Source: Rhodoligotrophos appendicifer
Lineage (GTDB): Bacteria > Pseudomonadota > Alphaproteobacteria > Rhizobiales > Im1
Length of the DNA: 64,000 nt
Reading direction: 5' to 3'
Assembly (NCBI RefSeq): GCF_007474605.1
Contig: NZ_VHKL01000011.1
Location: 62,001-126,000, forward strand
Position 1 is the first letter of the stretch, and the number at the start of each line of letters is the position of its first letter. Shown in pieces: positions 36,403 to 44,571 of the stretch. Under the pieces are notes generated by a model that worked only from the letters and a program-made list of their open reading frames with translations, had not been told where the DNA came from and did not search any database. A program made the translations under genes and the position numbers.

Positions 36403-36420
36403 TGTAACTCCATCATGACA
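36403..36420. promoter_or_regulatory. PpsR-type operator TGT-N12-ACA between bphO and ppsR
   Basis: TGTAACTCCATCATGACA matches the PpsR/CrtJ consensus exactly at both half-sites. It sits in the divergent region, about 80 bp from the bphO start and 160 bp from the ppsR start. No second copy at 26 bp is seen. Confidence 0.6.
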
Positions 36421-36578
36421 TGTGCGGCAATCCAGCGCTGGACAAAACAAACCGAAGGACAGAAGAAGGTCACCGGGTGCGGCGCAATCCATCTTATGGT
36501 TCGTGAAGGGCGTTCCCGGTATCCAGACTGACGAAGAGACAGCAGTCCGGATCGCCGAAACGTCCTCAGAATAGGATT

Positions 36579-37988
36579 ATGAAGTCCATGATCTCGAACG
36601 CGGCGCGCCAGGATCTTTCCCTCCTCCAATCGGAATCCAAAATCGCGGCGAGCCTGATTGCGGCATCCTCAGATCTGACGCTGGTGATCGGCGCGGACGA
36701 CATCATCACGGACCTGACGCACAGTCTCGGTGCACTGCCCACGCCGCATATCCAGTCCTGGCGCGGCAGGCCGGTGGAAGACGTCGTGCACAGCAACAGC
36801 AAATCCGTGCTGCGCAAGATGCTGCGCTCGGCGCGGAACGGCAGCCCTCTCGAGCGCTTCGACATCAGCCATCCGATTCCCGGACGGCAAGACCTTCCGA
36901 TCCAATATTCGGCGCTGCAGGTGGGCGGCGAGAGCCAGATCGTGCTGCTGGGCCGCGACATGAGCCTGGTCACCGACCTGCAGTCGCGGCTGCTGTCGAA
37001 CCGGCAGTCGCTGGAACAGAACACGCAGCGCCAAAAGCAGATCGAAGCGCATTACCGGCTGTTGTTCGAGACGACCTCGGATGCGCTGATCATCGTCGAT
37101 GCCGAGAGCGGGCGGATCCGGGAGGCCAATCCGCGGGTGTCGCGGATCTTCGGGGCCTCGAGTTCCGAGATGAGCGGAAAGAAGCTGGTGTCGCTGTTCG
37201 CCAAGCCCGAGCAGGGGGAGATCCAGACGCTGCTGGCGCGCGTGCACGCCATGGGGGCGCCGGAAACCCTGGTCGTGCGGAGGACCGACGACAAGGAGGA
37301 CATCGTGCTCGGTGCGGAACTGTTCCGCGCGGGCGACCTCAAGCTGGTCATGATCAAGGTGACGTCGCGCCGGAATGGGGACGATACGGCCGTGCTGCCG
37401 GACGCCAACCTCGCCAGCCTGGTGCGCAACGCGGCAGAAGCGGTGGTGCTCACCGACGTCTCCGGGCTGGTGCTGTGGACGAACGAGGCGTTCCTGGCCC
37501 TGGCGCAGATCCCGGTGGCCGCCCGTGCCCATGGGAAGTCGCTGGACGATTTCTTCCAATGGTCCGGACTGACGCTGGATATGCTGCTGGCCAATGTGGA
37601 GCGGCATGGGCGCGTGCAGTCGTTTGGAGGCACCGTGAGGGGAGCCGTCGGCCAGACCACGGATGTGGAATTGTCGGCCATCTCCATGCCCGACGGGTCA
37701 CCGCCCGGCTTCGGGTTCGTGATGCGCAGTGTCGGTGCACAGGACAAGCGGCAGGGGCGCGGCAATAGCGACCTGTCGCGGACGGCGGAAAGCCTGATCG
37801 AAATGATCGGCCGGGTGCCGATGAAGGATCTCGTGCGAGACACCACGGACGTCATCGAACGCATGTGCATCGAGGCGGCTCTGAAACTCACCGACAACAA
37901 CCGCGCGTCGGCGGCCAAGGTGCTGGGACTGAGCCGGCAGGCGCTCTACCTCAAAATGAACCGGTTCGGGATCGCGGGCAACGACTGA
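36579..37988 (+). CDS. ppsR: PpsR/CrtJ-type repressor of photosynthesis genes
   Basis: 469 aa. N-terminal PAS region, a Q-linker near 135-155 (LLSNRQSLEQNTQRQKQIEAHYR), two further PAS domains (about 156-265 and 280-395) and a C-terminal Fis-type helix-turn-helix (IEAALKLTDNNRASAAKVLG then LSRQALYLKMNRFGI, 430-466). It represses bch, crt and related genes at TGT-N12-ACA. The only cysteine is in ERMCIEAAL next to the HTH, so the two-Cys intramolecular disulfide of Rhodobacter CrtJ cannot form. Linked to bphOP as in Bradyrhizobium and Rhodopseudomonas clusters. Confidence 0.95.
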   Translation: MKSMISNAARQDLSLLQSESKIAASLIAASSDLTLVIGADDIITDLTHSLGALPTPHIQSWRGRPVEDVVHSNSKSVLRKMLRSARNGSPLERFDISHPIPGRQDLPIQYSALQVGGESQIVLLGRDMSLVTDLQSRLLSNRQSLEQNTQRQKQIEAHYRLLFETTSDALIIVDAESGRIREANPRVSRIFGASSSEMSGKKLVSLFAKPEQGEIQTLLARVHAMGAPETLVVRRTDDKEDIVLGAELFRAGDLKLVMIKVTSRRNGDDTAVLPDANLASLVRNAAEAVVLTDVSGLVLWTNEAFLALAQIPVAARAHGKSLDDFFQWSGLTLDMLLANVERHGRVQSFGGTVRGAVGQTTDVELSAISMPDGSPPGFGFVMRSVGAQDKRQGRGNSDLSRTAESLIEMIGRVPMKDLVRDTTDVIERMCIEAALKLTDNNRASAAKVLGLSRQALYLKMNRFGIAGND

Positions 37989-38070
37989 GGCCGCGAGGCC
38001 GACCCGGGAGGCGGCGCCTCAATCAGGGTGCAGGCTGGCGCGGTCGTCATTGCCAAGGCGAGAGGCTCAC

Positions 38071-38114
38071 CGTAAAGTTTACTTTACGATCCGAGCTGTC
38101 AGATCACTGAAATA
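38071..38114. promoter_or_regulatory. Paired PpsR-like sites upstream of the membrane hydrolase gene
   Basis: CGTAAAGTTTACTTTACG (38071-38088) is an 18-bp inverted repeat with 8-bp perfect arms, one mismatch per half-site from TGT-N12-ACA. TGTCAGATCACTGAAATA (38097-38114) has one mismatch. The offset is 26 bp, as in the bchC promoter. The hydrolase ATG follows at 38126. Confidence 0.55.
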
Positions 38115-38125
38115 GGGACCATGGC

Positions 38126-39652
38126 GTGACGGGCTTCAGCAAGCTGCGTTGGCTGATCTTCGTGGCTGCCTGTCTCGCCGCCGGCCTCGGAGCCTGGCGG
38201 CTTGCGACCGCGACGGCAGGCTTGACCATCAGCCACTCGGAGGTGGCCGGCACGCCGGTTACCGTCTTCGCGCCGGAGGGTGGGGCGAGGGCACCGGTGG
38301 TGGTGATCGCCCATGGATTTGCCGGCTCGCAGCAGCTCATGCAGCCCTTCGCGATCACCCTGGCGCGGAGCGGCTTCGTGGCAGTCACCTATGATCTGCT
38401 GGGGCATGGCCGCAACCCCGAAGCCCTGGCGGGCAATGTGATGCGCGAAGACGGGGCAACCGCCAATCTGGTGGCGGAGCTCGGGCGCGTCGCGGATTTC
38501 GCGCGCGGCCTGCCGGGATCGGACGGACGGCTGGCGGTGCTGGGCCATTCCATGGCCTCGGACATCGCGGTGCGCTATGCGATCGCCCATCCGGAAGTGG
38601 GGGCGACCGTCGCCGTCTCGATGTTCTCGCCGGTGGTCACGGCCGATGCGCCCCGAAACCTCCTGGTGATCGTCGGTTCGCTGGAGGCGGGTCTGCGGGA
38701 CGAGGCCTTGCGCGCCGTCGGGTTGGGGGCCGGAGGCCCTGCGCAAGACGGGGTGACCTATGGCTCCTTCGCCGACGGTTCCGCCCGGCGCGCGGTGTTC
38801 TCCGATGGCGTGGAGCATATCAGCGTCCTCTATGCCCGCGAGAGCCTGGCCGAAGCGCGGGACTGGCTCATCCAGGCTTTCGGCCAGACGCAGACGGGTC
38901 CGGTGGAGGCCCGCGGACTCGCGCTGGCCCTGTTCTTCCTCGGGGTCATCGTCATCGCGCGCTTCGCCTCGGAGCTCCTGCCGCGCCTGGCGGAGCGGCC
39001 CGTGGGCTGCGGGCTTGCATGGACGCGGCTGGCGGCGGTGGGGGTCGGCGCGGCGATCGCCACACCCTTGCTCTTGTGGAAGGCGCCGGTCGATTTCCTG
39101 CCGGTGCCGGTGGCCGATTATCTGTCCGTGCATTTTCTGGTGTTCGGCCTGCTTACGGGGATCGGCCTGTTCCTGGTGGGAAGCGGCCGGCGGTTCGATG
39201 TGCTGCCGGTGGCGTGGGGCAAGGCGGTCGGCAGCATCGCGGCAGCCACGGGCTTCTGCCTGATCGCGATCTATCTGCCGGTCGACCTGTTCATCACCTC
39301 GTTCGTGCCGACGCCGCTGCGATTGCCGCTGGTGGTGGTGCTGACGCTGTGCCTGCTGCCGTATTTCTTGGCGGATGAATGGCTGACCCGCGGCGAGACG
39401 GCACCGCGCGGGGCCTATCTGTTCACGAAGTTCTGTTTCGTCGCGTCGCTGGCGGCTGCGATCGCCCTCAGTCCCAGCAGGCTGTTCTTCCTCATCATCA
39501 TCACGCCGGTCATCCTGGCGTTCTTCATCATCTTCGGGCTCATCAGCTCGTGGATCTACAAGCGAACCGGCCATCCCCTGGTCGGAGCGGTCACCAATGC
39601 CATCCTCTTCGCCTGGGCGATCTCGGTGACGTTTCCGATCCTCGCCTCCTAA
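38126..39652 (+). CDS. Alpha/beta hydrolase fused to a multi-helix membrane domain
   Basis: 508 aa. An N-terminal membrane anchor (about 8-28) is followed by an alpha/beta hydrolase domain (about 36-270) with oxyanion HGFAGS (63-68), nucleophile elbow GHSMAS with Ser142, and a His in VEHISV near 237. Residues 275-508 carry seven or eight hydrophobic helices without recognised family signature. Homologous fusions are known beside PGCs, but no function is established; esterification, pigment-lipid handling or lipid hydrolysis are guesses. Preceded by PpsR-like sites and located between ppsR and tspO. Confidence 0.75.
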   Translation: MTGFSKLRWLIFVAACLAAGLGAWRLATATAGLTISHSEVAGTPVTVFAPEGGARAPVVVIAHGFAGSQQLMQPFAITLARSGFVAVTYDLLGHGRNPEALAGNVMREDGATANLVAELGRVADFARGLPGSDGRLAVLGHSMASDIAVRYAIAHPEVGATVAVSMFSPVVTADAPRNLLVIVGSLEAGLRDEALRAVGLGAGGPAQDGVTYGSFADGSARRAVFSDGVEHISVLYARESLAEARDWLIQAFGQTQTGPVEARGLALALFFLGVIVIARFASELLPRLAERPVGCGLAWTRLAAVGVGAAIATPLLLWKAPVDFLPVPVADYLSVHFLVFGLLTGIGLFLVGSGRRFDVLPVAWGKAVGSIAAATGFCLIAIYLPVDLFITSFVPTPLRLPLVVVLTLCLLPYFLADEWLTRGETAPRGAYLFTKFCFVASLAAAIALSPSRLFFLIIITPVILAFFIIFGLISSWIYKRTGHPLVGAVTNAILFAWAISVTFPILAS

Positions 39653-39743
39653 TGAAGGTTAGCGGCGATCGGGAGCCTGTCGCGGGCCTGATGCGTTGAC
39701 GGTTCGGCCGGCTGCGGCGATGATCGAATCAGAGGAGTTGCGA

Positions 39744-40205
39744 ATGTCGTTCGACTGGTCGCTTGTGGTGTTCTTCATATTGGTGGTCACAGCCGCCTCC
39801 AGCGGCGCGTTTTTCCGCCCGGGCGAGTGGTACACGGCGCTCCGCAAGCCGTCCTGGACGCCGCCGAGCTGGGTGTTCGGTCCTGTTTGGTCGGTGCTCT
39901 ACATCATGATCGCCATCGCGGGGTGGCTGGTGTGGCGGCAGGAGCCCTCCAGCCCCGCCATGTGGTTCTGGATCCTGCAACTGGGCGTGAATACGCTGTG
40001 GTCGGCGTTGTTCTTCGGGCAGCGCCGCATGGATCTGGCCTTTGCGGATATCGTCGTGTTGTGGCTGTCCGTCCTGTGCTTCGTCATCGCAGCGGCGAGC
40101 GTTTCGACAGTGGCGGCTTTGCTCTTCGTGCCCTATCTGATCTGGGTGACCATCGCCGGGGCCCTGAACTGGACCGTCTGGCGCATGAACGTCGCGCCCG
40201 CCTGA
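39744..40205 (+). CDS. tspO: TspO/MBR-family tryptophan-rich sensory protein (CrtK)
   Basis: 153 aa from MSFDWSLVVFF with AGAGGAG upstream. Five membrane helices. Family residues include the Trp-rich PSWTPPSWVFGPVWSVLYIMIA near 36-57 and LQLGVNTLWSALFFGQRRMDLA near 80-101, ending YLIWVTIAGALNWTVWRMN. TspO binds tetrapyrroles and modulates photosynthesis gene expression in Rhodobacter with oxygen. Located in the PGC between the hydrolase and hemC; its stop codon lies in a hairpin shared with the convergent hemC. Confidence 0.93.
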   Translation: MSFDWSLVVFFILVVTAASSGAFFRPGEWYTALRKPSWTPPSWVFGPVWSVLYIMIAIAGWLVWRQEPSSPAMWFWILQLGVNTLWSALFFGQRRMDLAFADIVVLWLSVLCFVIAAASVSTVAALLFVPYLIWVTIAGALNWTVWRMNVAPA

Positions 40206-40221
40206 AGGCCGATCAGGCGGG
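40197..40221. terminator. Bidirectional hairpin joining the tspO and hemC stop codons
   Basis: CCCGCCTGA (40197-40205) and TCAGGCGGG (40213-40221) are perfect 9-bp arms around a 7-nt loop. Each arm contains the stop codon of one of the two convergent genes. No T-run follows, so it is a compact 3'-end structure for both mRNAs rather than a classical intrinsic terminator. Confidence 0.55.
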
Positions 40222-41139
40222 GGCCGCCGCCGTGAGATATTGCAGATCGGCCTTCCCGAGCATTTCTTCGCCGGCCGCGCGGCCCAGCCGCTCCGCATCC
40301 GCCAGTCCGCCGCGCTTCTCGATCTCGTGGGCGCTGTCGCCGTCCAAGGCCAGGACCATGCCGCGGAACCACAGATCCTCTCCGTCGATGAGGCACAGGC
40401 CCGCGATGGGGGTCCGGCACGAGCCGTCGAGGACGGCGAGAAATGCCCGCTCGCACTGGACGGCTATGGAAGTCGGACGATGATCGAGCGGCTCCAGGAG
40501 GCGGGCCGTGCGCGCATCGTCTTCGCGGTGCTCGATGCCGATGGCCCCCTGGGCGACCGCGGGCAACATCTCCTCAGGTTCGATGAGGGCGGTGATCCTG
40601 TCAGCCATGCCCATGCGACGCAGCCCGGCGCTGGCGAGCAAGGTGGCGTGGACCAGCCCCGCACTCAGCTTGGCGAGGCGGGTGTCAACATTGCCGCGGA
40701 ACTCGACCGTGCCGATGTCCGGTCGCAACCGCTTGATCTGCGCCCGCCGCCTGACCGAGGAGGTGCCCATGACGGCATTGCGAGGCAGGCCGGCAATGTC
40801 GGGTGCAACGAGGCTCAGGAAGGCATCGCGCGGGTCCTCGCGGGGCAGCATGGCGCCCATCACGAGGCCGTCCGGGAGAGCCGAGGGCATGTCCTTCATG
40901 GAGTGGACCGCAAGGTCGATGCGCCCCTCCATCAATGCGGTCTCGATCTCCTTCGTGAAGAGGCCCTTGCCGCCGATCTCGGCCAGCGACCGGTCCTTGA
41001 TGCGATCGCCGGCGGTGGAGATGGGCAGGATCTCGACCTCATCGGGCGCCAGGCCATGGGCTTCGATGAGGCGCTGCCGGGTTTCATGCGCTTGAACCAG
41101 GGCTAGCCGGCTCGCACGGGTTCCGATGCGGATAGCCAC
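40213..41139 (-). CDS. hemC: Hydroxymethylbilane synthase (porphobilinogen deaminase)
   Basis: 308 aa, normal length. [14 protein letters not shown] (4-17), [30 protein letters not shown] near 42-70, [14 protein letters not shown] near 79-92, [10 protein letters not shown] near 126-135 and the dipyrromethane-cofactor Cys in [11 protein letters not shown] near 239-249 are all present. It polymerises four porphobilinogen molecules for heme and bacteriochlorophyll. Location inside a PGC is less usual and links pigment supply with the cluster. It follows the cytochrome c2 gene by about 35 bp in the same direction, so they may share transcripts. Confidence 0.95.
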   Translation of the reverse strand: MAIRIGTRASRLALVQAHETRQRLIEAHGLAPDEVEILPISTAGDRIKDRSLAEIGGKGLFTKEIETALMEGRIDLAVHSMKDMPSALPDGLVMGAMLPREDPRDAFLSLVAPDIAGLPRNAVMGTSSVRRRAQIKRLRPDIGTVEFRGNVDTRLAKLSAGLVHATLLASAGLRRMGMADRITALIEPEEMLPAVAQGAIGIEHREDDARTARLLEPLDHRPTSIAVQCERAFLAVLDGSCRTPIAGLCLIDGEDLWFRGMVLALDGDSAHEIEKRGGLADAERLGRAAGEEMLGKADLQYLTAAAPA

Positions 41140-41174
41140 ATTCCACCTTGGATTTTGCGCGATCGATGCGGGGG

Positions 41175-41588
41175 CTACTGGGTCTTGGAGAATGTCGCGA
41201 CGTAGGCCACCACGTCGGCTGCGTCCTGCGGGTTCTTCAGGCCGGGGAAGATCATCTTGTTGCCGGGGATCTTCTTCTTCGGGTCGGCGACGTAGATCGC
41301 GATCTCCTCGGGCGTCCAGACCTGACCTGCCTTTCCTGCGGCGATCATCGCCTTGGAATAGCCGCCGGCTCCTTTCGCCAGAAATTCCGCCTGAGTGCCC
41401 GCGGTCCGGCCGATGACGTCATTCAGGTTGGGCCCGATTGTGCGCTTGGTGTCGCCGATGGTGTGGCAGACCTGGCATTTGGCGAAGACTTTCTTGCCGG
41501 CATCGGCGTTGCCATCGAGGGCTGCGGCCGGCACCGACGCACCGGCCAGAAACGCCGCTGCTAGAAAAAAACGGGTTACGCGAGACAT
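41175..41588 (-). CDS. Soluble c-type cytochrome (cytochrome c2)
   Basis: 137 aa from [20 protein letters not shown], with AGGAGGAGC upstream. The signal peptide ends near AAALDG. Heme motif CQVCH at about 38-42, and the axial Met in [12 protein letters not shown] near 108-119, as in cytochrome c2/mitochondrial-type c550. Periplasmic electron carrier. With no pufC downstream of pufM, it is a good candidate for the direct donor to the reaction centre. It is divergent from bchI and shares an upstream region with perfect PpsR sites. Confidence 0.9.
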   Translation of the reverse strand: MSRVTRFFLAAAFLAGASVPAAALDGNADAGKKVFAKCQVCHTIGDTKRTIGPNLNDVIGRTAGTQAEFLAKGAGGYSKAMIAAGKAGQVWTPEEIAIYVADPKKKIPGNKMIFPGLKNPQDAADVVAYVATFSKTQ

Positions 41589-41660
41589 AAAGCGCTCCTC
41601 CTGGCGACTCTGATCGGCAGGAACGCTATGGTCATGGGGGAGGTGTGTCAAGTCGATTGG

Positions 41661-41704
41661 TGTAAAATTCATTGGACACATCGAGCTGTCAGCGCGACAA
41701 ATCA
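41661..41704. promoter_or_regulatory. PpsR operators between cytochrome c2 and bchI
   Basis: TGTAAAATTCATTGGACA (41661-41678) is an exact TGT-N12-ACA. A weaker second copy at 41687-41704 begins TGTCAG and ends TCA, again offset by 26 bp. They lie upstream of bchIDO and could also act on the divergent cytochrome gene. Confidence 0.65.
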
Positions 41705-41758
41705 TGGCGAGCTGTTGCCGCAGGGGCAATGACGGATCGGCTCGGGAGGCCGGACGGG

Positions 41759-42784
41759 ATGAGCGTGAATTATCCTTTTTCTGCGATCGTCGGGCAGGCG
41801 GAGATGAAGCGCGCCCTGATCCTGGCCGCGGTCGATCCTTCGATCGGCGGGATCCTGGTGTTCGGCGATCGCGGCACTGGAAAATCGACAGCGGTGCGGG
41901 CGCTCGCCGGCCTGCTGCCGCCGATGCTGGTGGCGGGTACCTGCCGGTATAATTGCGATCCGAGGCAGGTGTCGCAGTATTGCGCCCAATGCCGGGAGGA
42001 TGCGCGGCATGGCAGGCTGAAGGCGCGCAAGGTGCCGGTGCCGGTCATCGACCTGCCGCTCGGTGCGACCGAGGACCGGGTGGCCGGAGCGCTCGATCTG
42101 GAGAAGGCCCTGGTGTCGGGGGAGAAGGCGTTCGAGCCCGGCCTGCTGGCCAGCGCCCATCGCGGGTTCCTCTATATCGACGAGGTCAATCTGCTCGAGG
42201 ACCATCTGGTGGACCTGCTGCTCGACGTCGCCGCCTCCGGCGTCAACATCATCGAAAGAGAGGGCTTGAGCATCCGCCACCCCGCGCGATTCGTGCTGGT
42301 CGGCAGCGGCAATCCGGAAGAGGGGGAGCTGCGCCCGCAGCTGCTGGACCGATTCGGGCTGTCGGTGGAGGTCGCCTCGCCGAAGGACATTGCCTCGCGC
42401 GTCGAGGTGGTGAAGCGGCGCGACGCCTATGACCGCGATCCGGCAGGCTTCGTGGAAGCGTGGAAGCGGAAGGACCAAGCGTTGCGCTCGACGATTCGCA
42501 AGGCACGGGAGGCACTCGACGGCGTCGAGGTCCCGGATGCGGTGCTGGAGGCGGCATCGGGCCTTTGCCTGAAGCTGGGGGTGGACGGGCTTCGCGGCGA
42601 ACTCACGCTGATGCGGGCTGCCCGTGCACTGACGGCCGTGGAGGGCAGGCGCCAAGTGGGGCGCGAGCAGCTCCATGCGGTGGCCGTGTCGGCCCTGCGC
42701 CACCGCCTGCGGCGGGATCCCATGGACGAGGCGGGATCGGGGCTGAGGGTCGAGCGGGCGATGGCGGAGGTCGAGCCGGCATGA
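41759..42784 (+). CDS. bchI: Magnesium chelatase ATPase subunit I
   Basis: 341 aa from MSVNYPFSAIVGQAEMKRAL; an in-frame ATG at 41729 would add ten residues. Walker A FGDRGTGKSTAVRAL near 37-51, the BchI-specific Cys-rich insert CRYNCDPRQVSQYCAQCRED near 63-82, Walker B GFLYIDEVNLLEDHLVDLLLD near 137-157 and sensor GSGNPEEGELRPQLLDRFGL near 186-205 are complete. AAA+ ring that drives Mg insertion into protoporphyrin IX with BchD and BchH. Overlaps bchD by 4 bp. Confidence 0.96.
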   Translation: MSVNYPFSAIVGQAEMKRALILAAVDPSIGGILVFGDRGTGKSTAVRALAGLLPPMLVAGTCRYNCDPRQVSQYCAQCREDARHGRLKARKVPVPVIDLPLGATEDRVAGALDLEKALVSGEKAFEPGLLASAHRGFLYIDEVNLLEDHLVDLLLDVAASGVNIIEREGLSIRHPARFVLVGSGNPEEGELRPQLLDRFGLSVEVASPKDIASRVEVVKRRDAYDRDPAGFVEAWKRKDQALRSTIRKAREALDGVEVPDAVLEAASGLCLKLGVDGLRGELTLMRAARALTAVEGRRQVGREQLHAVAVSALRHRLRRDPMDEAGSGLRVERAMAEVEPA

Positions 42785-44565
42785 CGAGCGCGCGCAAGAC
42801 CGGCCCGACGCCGTGGGAGGATGCCCTGCTCGCAGCCGCCCTGATGGTGATCGATCCCGTGGGGCTTGGCGGGATCCATCTTCGCGCTCGAGCCTCGCCG
42901 GTGCGCGACCGCTGGCTGGCCGAAATGGCCGCGATGCTTCCGGCGGACGCGCCGTTGCGGAGAATCGCCTCGGGCGTCGCGGAAGCGAGGCTGACGGGAG
43001 GGCTCGACATCGGCGCCACGCTCGAAGGAGGACGGCCGGTGATCGAGACCGGGGTCCTGGCCGCAGCGGATGGAGGGGTGGTCCTAGTCGCCATGGCAGA
43101 ACGGCTGACGCCAAATGCAGCCGGGATCATCGGCATGGCGCTGGATTCGGGCAGGATCGCCATCGAGCGCGACGGGCTCTCCGCTCTGCAAGGGGCGCGA
43201 TTCGCGCTGGTGGCCATGGATGAGGGCGTCGAGGCCGACGAAGCGCTGTCGCCCGTGCTGGCGGACCGCCTCGGTCTGCAGGTCGATCTGAATGGCATCG
43301 GCTGGCGCGATTGCGACGGCGTGAGGGATGTGCCGCCGATCGCGCGCGCCAAGGCGCTGCTGCCGTCGGTCGGCCTTGCCGAGGAGATGATGGAGGCCCT
43401 GTGCAGCGTCGCCATGGCCGGCGGGCGCGGATCTATGAGGACGTCCCTGCATCTGGCGAAGGCTGCGCGGGCTGCGGCGGCCTTGAGGGGGAGCATCGCC
43501 GTCGAGATCGAGGATGCTGCGGCGGCGATCCGCCTCGTGCTGGGCCTCACGGCCTCGGCGTCCCTGCCGGAGGATGTGAAGGAGGACCTCGCAGAGGAGG
43601 ATCGGCCCGAGGGCGAACCGGACGCCGCGGATGGCGGGGCGTCGGCCGGCGAGCGGGAGAGATCGACCGCAGAGGGGCTCGAGGAGAGCATCGTGGCGGC
43701 GGCAGAGGCGCGTTTGCCGGAGCGGCTGCTGGCGGGTCTCGACCTCGCAAAAGCTGCCCGCGGATCGCAAGCATCGGCTGGCAAAGCGGGGGCGATGCGC
43801 AACCGAGGCACAAGAGGGCGGCGCGCGGGCGTTGCGACCACACCGCCCACGCCCGGCGCGCGTCTCGACGTGTTGTCCACGCTTCGGCAAGCCGCGCCGT
43901 GGCAAAGGATGCGGGCGCGGGCCCGGGCCGCCGAAGGGGTTGTGGTCGCGCCGCGGCTGCTCATCAGGCGGCAGGATTTCCGTTACATCCGATACCGGGA
44001 GAAGACGGGCACCACGGCGATCTTCGCGGTCGATGCCTCGGGCTCGGCGGCCGTCGAGCGCCTGGCGGAGACGAAGGGGGCCGTCGAACTCCTGCTCGGC
44101 CAATGCTATGTGCGACGTGACAGCGTGGCGCTCATCGCCTTTCGCGGCCGGCAGGCCGAGGTGCTGCTGGAGCCGACCCGGTCGCTGTTGCGGGCCAAGC
44201 GGTGCCTGTCCGCCCTGCCGGGCGGCGGAGGTACCCCGCTGGCGGGTGGAATCCTGGCCGCCCTGTCCATGGCGGAGGCGTCGTCGCGGAAGGGGCAGAG
44301 CGTCGTCGCCATTTTCCTCACGGACGGGCGCGGCAATGTCGGGCTCGACGGCACGACCGTGCGGGACCGCGTGGCGGACGATACGTTGAAATGCGCCTCT
44401 CGGTTCAGGGCCGGCAATATCCGGTCCATGGTGATCGACACGGCGCAGCGGCCGCAGGCGCGGGCGGAGGCATTGGCGCGCGACCTCGGATCGGAATATC
44501 TGGCGTTGCCACGGGGCGGGTCGCATGTGCTGGCGCATGAGATCAGTGCCCGCATGGAAGGCTGA
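42781..44565 (+). CDS. bchD: Magnesium chelatase subunit D
   Basis: 594 aa. The start MTSARKTGPTPWEDALL overlaps the bchI stop (ATGA). N-terminal degenerate AAA+ module (about 10-260), acidic linker near 255-300 (EDVKEDLAEEDRPEGEPDAA), a basic stretch and a C-terminal integrin-I/VWA domain (about 395-594) with MIDAS motif FAVDASGSAA and the later LTDGRGN. It forms the platform for BchI hexamers. Central gene of bchIDO. Confidence 0.95.
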   Translation: MTSARKTGPTPWEDALLAAALMVIDPVGLGGIHLRARASPVRDRWLAEMAAMLPADAPLRRIASGVAEARLTGGLDIGATLEGGRPVIETGVLAAADGGVVLVAMAERLTPNAAGIIGMALDSGRIAIERDGLSALQGARFALVAMDEGVEADEALSPVLADRLGLQVDLNGIGWRDCDGVRDVPPIARAKALLPSVGLAEEMMEALCSVAMAGGRGSMRTSLHLAKAARAAAALRGSIAVEIEDAAAAIRLVLGLTASASLPEDVKEDLAEEDRPEGEPDAADGGASAGERERSTAEGLEESIVAAAEARLPERLLAGLDLAKAARGSQASAGKAGAMRNRGTRGRRAGVATTPPTPGARLDVLSTLRQAAPWQRMRARARAAEGVVVAPRLLIRRQDFRYIRYREKTGTTAIFAVDASGSAAVERLAETKGAVELLLGQCYVRRDSVALIAFRGRQAEVLLEPTRSLLRAKRCLSALPGGGGTPLAGGILAALSMAEASSRKGQSVVAIFLTDGRGNVGLDGTTVRDRVADDTLKCASRFRAGNIRSMVIDTAQRPQARAEALARDLGSEYLALPRGGSHVLAHEISARMEG

Positions 44566-44571
44566 GGACGC

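Noticed and set aside
38099-39574. A 491-codon frame antisense to the membrane hydrolase
   Set aside because: Low-complexity Arg/Gln/Asp composition and full overlap with a gene that has clear motifs.
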